The notes under the pieces were generated by a model. That model saw nothing but the letters and a program-made list of their open reading frames with translations. It was not told where the DNA came from and did not search any database. A stretch of 23,165 nucleotides of DNA, from the NCBI GenBank assembly GCA_964545475.1, contig CAZJGG010000048.1, forward strand, positions 1-23,165. The letters are read 5' to 3'. The stretch comes from CAZJGG01 sp964545475. GTDB taxonomy: Bacteria; Bacillota; Clostridia; Lachnospirales; JAISER01. Positions 17,336 through 23,149 of this stretch are shown piece by piece; within the stretch, counting starts at the first letter, position 1, and each line of letters starts with the position of its first letter. A program made the translations under genes and the position numbers.

Positions 17336-18061
17336 TTGTACATAAAAGAAAGCGAGCTTTTCGAGCCTGTTCAAAATTTTTTTGAGGGTTTAGGCTATAA
17401 AGTTAACGGGGAAGTCCGGGGCTGTGACGTAACAGCGGTTAAAGACAGCATATTAATTATAATAGAGCTTAAAACCGCTTTTAATTTAAAGCTCTTGTTT
17501 CAGGCAATTGAAAGACGTAAAATTACAGATTTTGTTTATGTTTGCATACCACGCCCCGAAATAAGCAATACTAAAAACTGGCTAAATATGATTTATGTTT
17601 TAAAAAAGTGTGGTTTTGGTCTAATTACAGTAGCTGTAGACAGCCCGTTAAAAACAATTGATGTTATATTAACTCCTGAAAGCCATGATATTAAAAATAA
17701 TAAAAATACCGATTATCTTCTTAAAGAAATATCCGGCAGAACAATAAACTTAAATACAGGCGGAACAAACCGAAAGAAAATTATAACTGCTTATAAAGAA
17801 AAGTCCGTGCAAATCGCCTGTGCTCTTGAAAAACTTGGGGAAGCTTCCGCAAACTTATTAGTTAAACAATATAACTGCCCTAAAGATACTCGTATGGTTT
17901 TATATAATAATGTTTATGGCTGGTTTTTTCGCCCGAAAAAAGGTATTTATCGCTTGACTGAAAAGGGCAGAAATGCACTTGAGCAAAATGATATTGAGCA
18001 GCTTGTTTCTTACTATAGAAATATTAATGATAATGAAAGTTGTGAGTCCGATGGATGTTGA
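17336..18061 (+). CDS. DUF2161 protein, PD-(D/E)XK-like fold plus winged helix, 241 aa
   Basis: The first 100 residues resemble a PD-(D/E)XK nuclease core: helix with E5/E7, GYKVNGEVRGCDVTAV with D31, then IIIELK with E44 and K46, and LLFQAIERR with Q56 and R60, which match the D...ExK...QxxxR pattern. Residues 155-225 look like a winged helix, ending FFRPKKGIYRLTEKGRNALE. This is the layout of DUF2161 proteins, whose biochemical activity is not established. TTG 17336 has GGAG nine bases upstream and lies 6 bp after xpt. The 3' end overlaps the FAD gene by 11 bp. It sits in a housekeeping run, so nucleic-acid repair or processing is more likely than phage defence, but this is inference. Confidence 0.8.
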   Translation: MYIKESELFEPVQNFFEGLGYKVNGEVRGCDVTAVKDSILIIIELKTAFNLKLLFQAIERRKITDFVYVCIPRPEISNTKNWLNMIYVLKKCGFGLITVAVDSPLKTIDVILTPESHDIKNNKNTDYLLKEISGRTINLNTGGTNRKKIITAYKEKSVQIACALEKLGEASANLLVKQYNCPKDTRMVLYNNVYGWFFRPKKGIYRLTEKGRNALEQNDIEQLVSYYRNINDNESCESDGC

Positions 18062-19463
18062 TGTAATAGTTGTTGGAGCAGGACCTGCTGGCATATTCGC
18101 CTGCTATGAGCTTGTAAAAAAATACCCGGGCAAAAAAATTATGCTTCTTGAAAAAGGCAACAGCATTTATGAAAGGCGTTGCCCTATTATGGAGGGCAAA
18201 ATAAAGTTATGCCCAAAATTTGAATCTAAATCCGGCTGTTTACCTGCTTGTAGCATAACTGCTGGCTTTGGAGGAGCAGGTGCGTTCAGCGACGGCAAGT
18301 TTAATATTACAACAGAATTTGGCGGCTGGCTTACTGATTATTTATCCAATTCCCATACGTTGGAGCTAATAAGATATATTGATGAAATAAACCTTACCCA
18401 CGGTGCGACTCATGAAATTACCGACCCTAATACTGAAGAAGTACGCAAAATTGAGCAAAAAGCTTGTGGTTCAGGGTTAAAGCTTCTTCGTTCCCGTGTA
18501 AGGCATTTAGGAACTGAAATAAATTTACAAATTCTTAAAAACATTTATGAAAGCTTAAAAGATAAAGTGGACTTCCGTTTTAAAACAGAAGTTTCCGATA
18601 TTTTAACTTTAGAAAAGGATAATAAACGCAATATATGTGGTGTTTCTCTTAAAAACGGAGAAGAAATTAAGGCTTCAAAAGTTGTTATTGTTCCCGGAAG
18701 GGATGGTTCGCTTTGGCTTACAGAAATACTACGCAAAAATGGTTTAAAGCTTATAAACAATCAGGTTGATGTTGGAGTCAGAGTTGAAACGTCGGACATT
18801 ATAATGCACGACATCAATAAACATTTATACGAGGGTAAACTCGTTTTCAGTACTTCGCTGGGCACTCTTGTTAGAACGTTTTGTTCAAACCCATCGGGTC
18901 ATGTAGTTGTGGAAAATCATTCCGGCATTATGGCGGCAAACGGTCACGCTTTTAAAGACCCTAAGCTTGGTTCAGACAATACTAACTTCGCTTTGCTTGT
19001 TTCTCATAAATTTACAGAGCCGTTTAACAGACCAAATGAATTTGCCCGGGAAATATGTATGCGAGCTAACGAGCTTTCAAACGGTGGCGTAATTATCCAG
19101 CGTTACGGCGATATTAAAAGAGGTCGGCGTTCCACGCATAACCGAATAAAAGAAGGCTTTATAGAGCCTACGTTAAAAGAAGCTGTCCCCGGGGATTTAG
19201 GGCTTGTGCTTCCTTATAACACTCTTAAAAGCCTTGTAGAAATGGTTGAAGCCCTTGATTTTGTAACGCCAGGCATAGCTTCAGACCACACCTTGTTTTA
19301 CGGCGTTGAAGCCAAATTCTATTCCGCAAGACCTATTCTTAAAAATACTTTGGAATCGGAAATCGGCGGGCTTTTCTGCGGCGGAGACGGCGCAGGCGTT
19401 ACAAGGGGGCTTGCTCAAGCAGGAGCTTCCGGTGTTTGGATAGCTCGTAACATTGCGCTGTAA
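18051..19463 (+). CDS. FAD-dependent dehydrogenase of the COG2509 type, 470 aa
   Basis: Rossmann FAD-binding start DVIVVGAGPAGIFA at 4-17, an acidic strand end LLEKG near 32-36, then four cysteines C44, C54, C63 and C67 and the segment GFGGAGAFSDGKFN. The C-terminal FAD segment is FCGGDGAGVTRGLAQAGASG, which typifies this uncharacterised family of cytoplasmic flavoproteins. Substrate unknown. The frame is open back to 17973; ATG 18051 matches the usual N-terminus, but its SD is weak (GTGAG four bases upstream). ATG 18033 or GTG 18042 are alternatives and would add only three to six residues. It overlaps the DUF2161 gene by 11 bp and is the last gene of the plus-strand run. Confidence 0.88.
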   Translation: MDVDVIVVGAGPAGIFACYELVKKYPGKKIMLLEKGNSIYERRCPIMEGKIKLCPKFESKSGCLPACSITAGFGGAGAFSDGKFNITTEFGGWLTDYLSNSHTLELIRYIDEINLTHGATHEITDPNTEEVRKIEQKACGSGLKLLRSRVRHLGTEINLQILKNIYESLKDKVDFRFKTEVSDILTLEKDNKRNICGVSLKNGEEIKASKVVIVPGRDGSLWLTEILRKNGLKLINNQVDVGVRVETSDIIMHDINKHLYEGKLVFSTSLGTLVRTFCSNPSGHVVVENHSGIMAANGHAFKDPKLGSDNTNFALLVSHKFTEPFNRPNEFAREICMRANELSNGGVIIQRYGDIKRGRRSTHNRIKEGFIEPTLKEAVPGDLGLVLPYNTLKSLVEMVEALDFVTPGIASDHTLFYGVEAKFYSARPILKNTLESEIGGLFCGGDGAGVTRGLAQAGASGVWIARNIAL

Positions 19464-19469
19464 ACCTTT

Positions 19470-19495
19470 GAACAGGCTCTTAGAACAGGCTCTTA
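19470..19495. repeat. Tandem duplication of a 13-bp unit between converging genes
   Basis: GAACAGGCTCTTA occurs twice without a gap, at 19470-19482 and 19483-19495. It starts 6 bp after the FAD gene stop. The last three bases of the second copy are the complement of the TAA of the converging 46-aa gene, so the duplication defines that gene's 3' end. Confidence 0.9.
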
Positions 19496-19633
19496 AATCA
19501 TTTTAAAATAAAGGCAGTCAATTTCGTCTGATGTACTGATATTGTTTGTTAATTGCAATTCTTGCGGTAAGCTTCTAAGTGTACATTTTCCGTCTGTTTG
19601 GTAAAAACATTTGTGAATGCAATTTATGTCCAT
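19493..19633 (-). CDS. Small cysteine-rich protein, 46 aa
   Basis: From ATG 19633 the product is 46 aa with four Cys (C5, C9, C17, C40) in a C-x3-C-x7-C-x22-C pattern and the segment CFYQTDGKCTL. Small proteins of this kind are widespread in clostridia, sometimes under misleading names; a metal site formed by the four Cys is plausible but not shown. GGAGG lies nine bases before the ATG, which rules out the longer frame up to 19732. The SD lies in one arm of the hairpin at 19641-19673, so translation may be gated by RNA structure. It lies 95 bp after the HD-domain gene and may share its transcript or have its own start. Confidence 0.72.
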   Translation of the reverse strand: MDINCIHKCFYQTDGKCTLRSLPQELQLTNNISTSDEIDCLYFKMI

Positions 19634-19640
19634 AATATTC

Positions 19641-19673
19641 AACCTCCATAAGCTATTATCTGCTTTGGAGGTT
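19641..19673 (+). terminator. Intrinsic terminator of the plus-strand run; on the minus strand an SD-masking hairpin
   Basis: AACCTCCA (19641-19648) pairs with TGGAGGTT (19666-19673), and AAGC (19650-19653) pairs with GCTT (19662-19665), with one bulged T and an 8-base loop. On the plus strand the stem is followed by TTATTATT, a usable U tract, so it can end transcripts of the FAD gene. On the minus strand the GGAGG of the 46-aa gene is inside the stem. Confidence 0.6.
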
Positions 19674-19728
19674 TTATTATTCTGATATATTATGGTTATA
19701 CTAACACTGCTCCGAATCAAATTGCATT

Positions 19729-20409
19729 TCACAATAATTCATCATAAAAACGATTAATACCGTTTTTGTAGTTTTGACGTATTTCGTTATGTAAACTGTA
19801 ATAAAAGTCTGCGGCAGCTTTTTGCCGCTCCATAGCTATACCCTTTGCTCGTTCAGTATAAAAACAATCATATAAATTCTTTAGCTTGTAATTATACTCT
19901 TGAAAGAATGAAGATATTTCTGCTCCCCCACCGCCTTCAATAATATTGTTTTGCTCGTCTAATATGTATAGCGGTTCAGATACCTGACCTCCATATATAA
20001 GCGTCCTAGCAATACCTACCGCTCCACTTACATCCAGCTTATCAGCATCAAAAAGTATTTTAGCCTCTATGCTTTCCGGGGAATTATCCCCTCTGTATCT
20101 ATGAGACGAAATACACGCCTTAACATGTAAAGCTTTTTCTTCACTCCATTTGCGTGCAATTAAGTATTCATATGCCATATCTCCACCAATCTTGGCATGG
20201 CAAAGTTCTAAGTTATCAAATTGCTTTTCCCGTCCAATATCATGGAGTAAACATGCAGCCACTAATACATCAATGTCTACTGAATGCTCCCAGTGGTAAA
20301 TATCAAGAGCAGAGTTTAAAACTCTATAAACGTGGTGTTTGTCATGAGCACTGTCCTTCATTTGCAACAGCATGTAAGCCTCTATTTCTCTATATTCTTC
20401 ACGTGTCAA
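19729..20409 (-). CDS. HD-domain phosphohydrolase, 226 aa
   Basis: Residues 20-125 carry the HD metal-binding pattern: H22/H25/H26 in SAHDKHHVYRV, H56-D57 in LLHDIGRE, H71 (LCHAKIGG), H103 (SSHRYRG) and D120/D122 (LFDADKLD). This matches small YedJ/YpgQ-type HD hydrolases, which act on nucleotides or related phosphoesters; the substrate here is unknown. The C-terminal 80 residues are helical. The start is TTG 20409 with AAAGGAAG six bases upstream and no ATG nearby. It follows the CMD gene by 20 bp and belongs to the MerR operon. Confidence 0.87.
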   Translation of the reverse strand: MTREEYREIEAYMLLQMKDSAHDKHHVYRVLNSALDIYHWEHSVDIDVLVAACLLHDIGREKQFDNLELCHAKIGGDMAYEYLIARKWSEEKALHVKACISSHRYRGDNSPESIEAKILFDADKLDVSGAVGIARTLIYGGQVSEPLYILDEQNNIIEGGGGAEISSFFQEYNYKLKNLYDCFYTERAKGIAMERQKAAADFYYSLHNEIRQNYKNGINRFYDELL

Positions 20410-20429
20410 TTTCTTCTTCCTTTCACAAT

Positions 20430-20795
20430 TTAGCTTTCAGCATTAACTTTTTTCAATATATTCATAGCGTTAATAGCTGTAGGAAACCCTGCATAGGGCA
20501 CTGTTTGTATAATTATCTCCTCAATTTCCTGCATTGTCAACCCCACATTCATCCCAGCATGAATGTGAACGTCTAACTGCGGTTCACGCCCTCCTAAACA
20601 AGTTAACATTGCTATTGTGGCAATCTCTCTATCCCTAAGAGATAACCCTTCTCTGCTATAAATATCACCAAATGCAAATTCAACGATATATCGTCCTAAA
20701 TCCCCTAAATTTTCAGTAATCTCCACTCCAGTATTACCATCAACCTCAAATAACTTTTTAAGCCCTTTTTCAAACCGATAATTTTCATTCATCAT
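20430..20795 (-). CDS. Carboxymuconolactone decarboxylase (CMD/AhpD-like) family protein, 121 aa
   Basis: The 121-aa product shows the family core RDREIATIAMLTCLGG (55-69), then EPQLDVHIHAGMNVGLTMQEI with C66, H77 and H79, and VPYAGFPTAINAM near 100-111. The common annotation is 4-carboxymuconolactone decarboxylase, but with a single Cys and a MerR neighbour a stress or detoxification role is more likely than aromatic catabolism; in B. subtilis the MerR-type AdhR lies beside a CMD gene, yraC. The start is ATG 20795, with GGAG seven bases upstream; an ATG at 20816 in frame lacks an SD. The gene starts inside the last codons of the MerR gene (11-bp overlap). Confidence 0.9.
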   Translation of the reverse strand: MMNENYRFEKGLKKLFEVDGNTGVEITENLGDLGRYIVEFAFGDIYSREGLSLRDREIATIAMLTCLGGREPQLDVHIHAGMNVGLTMQEIEEIIIQTVPYAGFPTAINAMNILKKVNAES

Positions 20796-21162
20796 TATTT
20801 TTCTCCATTCTCTCATAAATCTCTATTTTGTCATCCAACAAGCGAACATCTTCAAGAAGCCTATCCATTTTTTTTAGTATAGATTGTTTATGTTCCTCCA
20901 AAATTTCTTTTCTGTCCTTAATTGTACTATTACCCTGCGCTCTTAACACTGCATACTGTTTCATTTTTGCAATAGGCATTTCCATCTCTTTAAGCTTCCC
21001 CAAAAAGCGTATCCATTCAATTTCTTTCTCACTAAACCGCCTAACGCCATTGGCATCTCGGTTAATATTTTCAATCAAGCCCTCACTTTCATAATAACGG
21101 ATATTGGACGGGGACAATCCTGTAAACTCTGATACATTTTTTATTGAAAAGTACTTATCCAT
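20785..21162 (-). CDS. MerR-family transcriptional regulator (NmlR/AdhR-like), 125 aa
   Basis: The winged helix-turn-helix is at 5-75 (FSIKNVSEFTGLSPSNIRYYE, GVRRFSEKEIEWIRFL), followed by a dimerisation coiled coil at 80-122. The length and the MPIAKMKQY turn fit the NmlR/AdhR branch of MerR. In that branch a Cys sits in the segment after WIxF; here the segment reads WIRFLGKLKEM and the protein has no Cys at all, so thiol sensing as in AdhR is unlikely. ATG 21162 is the only start that keeps the first helix; it has no SD and lies at the predicted +1 of its own promoter, which suggests a leaderless mRNA. It probably controls its own operon. Confidence 0.92.
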   Translation of the reverse strand: MDKYFSIKNVSEFTGLSPSNIRYYESEGLIENINRDANGVRRFSEKEIEWIRFLGKLKEMEMPIAKMKQYAVLRAQGNSTIKDRKEILEEHKQSILKKMDRLLEDVRLLDDKIEIYERMEKNNDE

Positions 21163-21168
21163 GAACGC

Positions 21169-21199
21169 AGTATATCACCTTAAAGTTACTTTAAGTCAA
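21169..21199 (-). promoter_or_regulatory. MerR-type promoter with 19-bp spacer and operator dyad
   Basis: On the minus strand, TTGACT (21199-21194) and TATACT (21174-21169) are separated by 19 bases, longer than the 17 of normal sigma-A promoters and typical of MerR-activated ones. The spacer region holds the dyad CTTAAAG-3-CTTTAAG (21179-21195), centred between the hexamers. The predicted +1 is 21162, the first base of the merR ATG. Confidence 0.85.
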
Positions 21200-21317
21200 C
21201 TATTTTTAAAAATTTTTAATGGTAAAATTTGAAACATTGTAAAATTAAATGCACGGTAAAAAATAAAAAGACACACGCGTAAAAAACAATATAATGTTAA
21301 GTGACCAAACCAAACAT
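21200..21317. other. AT-rich intergenic stretch without a recognised feature
   Basis: No open frame, hairpin with a U tract or promoter of good quality was found here. It is part of the 600-bp gap between the MerR promoter and the 245-aa gene; the rest of that gap is described under separate entries. Confidence 0.6.
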
Positions 21318-21382
21318 TAAAATAATGTGAGTTCGACGAAAATTATGTTATTTATAATTTTCGTCGAACTCACATTATTTTA
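21318..21382. repeat. Perfect 29-bp inverted repeat with 7-nt loop
   Basis: The arm at 21318-21346 (centre GTGAGTTCGACGAAAATT) is the exact reverse complement of 21354-21382; the loop is GTTATTT. No U tract follows on either strand, so it is not a normal terminator. It could be joined ends of a lost mobile element, a recombination site or a structured RNA. No transposase is present. Confidence 0.95.
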
Positions 21383-21501
21383 GAAACTCTCTTCGTCTTA
21401 ATTTCAATTTGACTGTTTCGTTTGTTGATGTGCTTTTTAACGATGTCATCTCAATTAATTCCAACCCCGTCCATTTTCTTTGTTTTACGAAACTGTGCCA
21501 T
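21375..21501 (-). pseudogene. Short reading frame broken by one extra base, 41 aa if repaired
   Basis: ATG 21501 has GGAG seven bases upstream and starts MAQFRKTKKM, but this frame stops after 16 codons. A +1 shift at the AAAA run (21474-21477) continues the frame as WTGLELIEMTSLKSTS and on to a TAA at 21377-21375 within the 29-bp palindrome. The total length, 127 bases, equals 42 codons plus one base, as expected for a single-base insertion. I recognise no family; a chance ORF is possible. The SD partly overlaps the hairpin at 21511-21536. Confidence 0.3.
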
Positions 21502-21510
21502 GCTAACACT

Positions 21511-21536
21511 CCATATCAATGTTTTTTTTGATATGG
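21511..21536. repeat. 9-bp inverted repeat before the broken short ORF
   Basis: CCATATCAA (21511-21519) and TTGATATGG (21528-21536) flank an 8-base T-rich loop. On the minus strand the stem ends in the GGAG that precedes ATG 21501. There is no U tract after the stem on either strand. Confidence 0.6.
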
Positions 21537-21642
21537 AATACAGTCTGAAAACAGGTCTAAAATGAATTTTGGTATGTCTGTTTTGAGTTCAATAAAATTT
21601 ACAAGTTTTGAAATATATTTATGTATAATAATTCAGCCAAAT

Positions 21643-21667
21643 AAAAAAGCCGCCAACTCGTGGCGAC
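21643..21667 (-). terminator. Intrinsic terminator downstream of the 245-aa gene
   Basis: On the minus strand, GTCGCCA (21667-21661) pairs with TGGCGGC (21655-21649), with one T-G wobble and a 5-base loop, followed by six T residues (21648-21643). It lies about 155 bp after the stop of the gene at 21821 and is oriented to end its transcript. Confidence 0.75.
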
Positions 21668-21710
21668 TAAAACCTAATTTGCTATCATTATGTAGGAAGT
21701 TCATTATATA

Positions 21711-21738
21711 CAAATATCTTCACCAGTTTAGATATTTG
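21711..21738. repeat. 9-bp inverted repeat in the 3' region of the 245-aa gene
   Basis: CAAATATCT (21711-21719) and AGATATTTG (21730-21738) flank a 10-base loop. It would lie in the 3' untranslated part of the 245-aa gene's transcript, upstream of the terminator at 21643-21667. No U tract. Confidence 0.5.
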
Positions 21739-21820
21739 GAGAGTTTGAACTACTAAATTTATATTCTAACATAAGTTCGATACTTCAGTAAAAAATTTAT
21801 CTAATATGGATTAAGGTAAC

Positions 21821-22558
21821 TTATTTAATATCACTAAGCAACGCTATACATATCTTTCCGAAATCCGTTATATAATAATTCCCCCCTGTATAGTCAAAAT
21901 AAGAACCTGTGATTTCATCTATAAATCCGTCTGACTTTAAATCTCTCATGCATATCTTTATAACATATTGGTCAATTCCATTAATGACTATATCTTTTAT
22001 GTTTAAGTTACTATTTGTTAATATCGAACGTTCAGCTTCACTCTTCCCTCCATCCATTATGTCTATATCATAAATATGTTTAAGAACCGCAATATGCTCA
22101 ACACTATAATACGATACTTTTTCCAATATGATTTCTTTGCTAAATGATGATGAGTTATCTTTTGTTACTATATTGGCTATAAAATTCGCTAACAACTTAA
22201 TTTTTTCATCTTTATATTGTTTTGTTATTTGCTCTAAAACACGATAAACAAGTGAAACAAATTCTGCATTAGACTCACTTGCAAAATCTTTATCAATTTT
22301 ATCATTCAAACTGTTATTCAGAATATTAAAGTTAAACCAAATATACTTAAGCCCTTTCATCATTGAATCCATTTGTCTAGAATTTTTAATATTGTCAGCA
22401 ACACTGAAAGCTTCACCAAATATAGGTATTTTTTTTACAACTAACTCTTTAAACATTTCCCATCCAATCTCTGTCGCTAAATCCATTGCGGAATTATTAC
22501 TAAATGCGTCTATTATTTGCTGTTCACTAACAATTACTATTTCATGCTTGTTCTCCAT
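21821..22558 (-). CDS. Hypothetical protein of a solitary accessory gene, 245 aa
   Basis: I do not recognise the family. ATG 22558 has AGGAGGGG seven bases upstream, an excellent SD, so the start eight codons upstream is rejected. The product is mainly helical: a mildly hydrophobic segment near 30-52 (LVVKKIPIFGEAFSVADNI), a helical middle with KIKLLANFIANIV near 119-131, and a C-terminal part (about 145-245) that looks like a winged helix, with KSDGFIDEI and YYITDFGKICIALLSD. There is no signal peptide and no catalytic motif I can name. The gene stands alone, with 260 bp of AT-rich DNA before its own terminator-like stem and over 450 bp upstream, next to a tRNA gene. A defence or phage-linked role is possible but unproven. 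Confidence 0.85.
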   Translation of the reverse strand: MENKHEIVIVSEQQIIDAFSNNSAMDLATEIGWEMFKELVVKKIPIFGEAFSVADNIKNSRQMDSMMKGLKYIWFNFNILNNSLNDKIDKDFASESNAEFVSLVYRVLEQITKQYKDEKIKLLANFIANIVTKDNSSSFSKEIILEKVSYYSVEHIAVLKHIYDIDIMDGGKSEAERSILTNSNLNIKDIVINGIDQYVIKICMRDLKSDGFIDEITGSYFDYTGGNYYITDFGKICIALLSDIK

Positions 22559-23029
22559 TAACAATCCCCTCCTAAAAATCAAAACATATCATATAGAATA
22601 TTTTACTACTTTTCATTCTTCTCTTAATATTAACCCTCTCACTATAGAGAAAATTTAGCGTTTATCCAAACTGCTCATTACTGCTCGCTCTTGCTTTACC
22701 ATTATAGTTAACTTACAAGAACAGCTATTTCCCTATTAAAATCGTGTTAGACATATCCAATGAATATTAATATAAGTACTAACTTTTTCTACAATTATAT
22801 ACTATATTTTTACAAAACTCAATTACATGCAAAAATAAAAAATTACATACAAATATTTATGCTATCAGGAACTACTTTTATATTTAATCAAAAAATTCAC
22901 TAAATAAAGTCTGGTCTGATGCAATCCTTTAAATCACATACAAAACTTTGACATCAAAAGTACAACATATTTAAACCTAAATTATATTTGATGTGTTAAA
23001 ATTGTAGAATTATCCCTAAATATGCACCA
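22559..23029. other. Long AT-rich intergenic region upstream of the 245-aa gene
   Basis: Apart from the SD at 22566-22573 and the promoter candidate at 22641-22669, I see no gene here. A short inverted pair ACATCAAA (near 22951) and TTTGATGT (near 22987) is present but has no clear role. Base use is more AT-rich than in the gene-dense left part of the window. Confidence 0.6.
22641..22669 (-). promoter_or_regulatory. Weak promoter candidate for the 245-aa gene
   Basis: On the minus strand, TTGGAT (22669-22664) and TATAGT (22646-22641) are separated by 17 bases. The -10 matches five of six positions, the -35 only three. The predicted start near 22634 would give a leader of about 75 bases. Confidence 0.35.
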
Positions 23030-23074
23030 AAAACAAAAGCCCTGCAAGTTTTAACCTTGCAAGGCTTTTGTTTT
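23030..23074 (-). terminator. Strong intrinsic terminator of the tRNA-Lys transcript
   Basis: Two 19-base arms (23030-23048 and 23056-23074) pair with a single mismatch around a 7-base loop. On the minus strand the GC-rich part (GCCTTGCAAG / CTTGCAGGGC) is followed by TTTTGTTTTT. It starts 3 bases after the tRNA 3' end. The stem is nearly symmetric, with A-rich and T-rich flanks, so it may also work on the plus strand. Confidence 0.88.
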
Positions 23075-23076
23075 AC

Positions 23077-23149
23077 TGCACCTTCAGGGGCTCGAACCCT
23101 GGACCCACTGATTAAGAGTCAGTTGCTCTACCAACTGAGCTAAAGGTGC
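23077..23149 (-). tRNA. tRNA-Lys (anticodon CUU)
   Basis: On the minus strand a full 73-base cloverleaf can be drawn: acceptor GCACCTT/AAGGTGC with discriminator A, D arm with AGCTCAGTTGGTAGAGC, anticodon stem ACTGA/TCAGT with loop CTCTTAA (anticodon CTT), and T arm CCAGG GTTCGAG CCCCTG-type with GTTCGAGCC. The terminal CCA is not encoded; GTAAAA follows. The anticodon reads AAG codons as lysine. The promoter lies outside the right edge of the window. Confidence 0.96.

Noticed and set aside
21318..21382. LexA (SOS) box within the palindrome
   Set aside because: GTTCGACGAAA and its mirror resemble half of a CGAAC/GTTCG box, but the halves are not spaced as in a LexA site.
21562..21756. 64-codon open frame on the plus strand in the gene-poor stretch
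   Set aside because: No SD before the ATG, it runs through the terminator stem of the 245-aa gene, and the product resembles no family.
22392..22658. 88-codon open frame on the plus strand
   Set aside because: It overlaps the 5' end and promoter of the well-supported 245-aa gene on the other strand, and has no SD.
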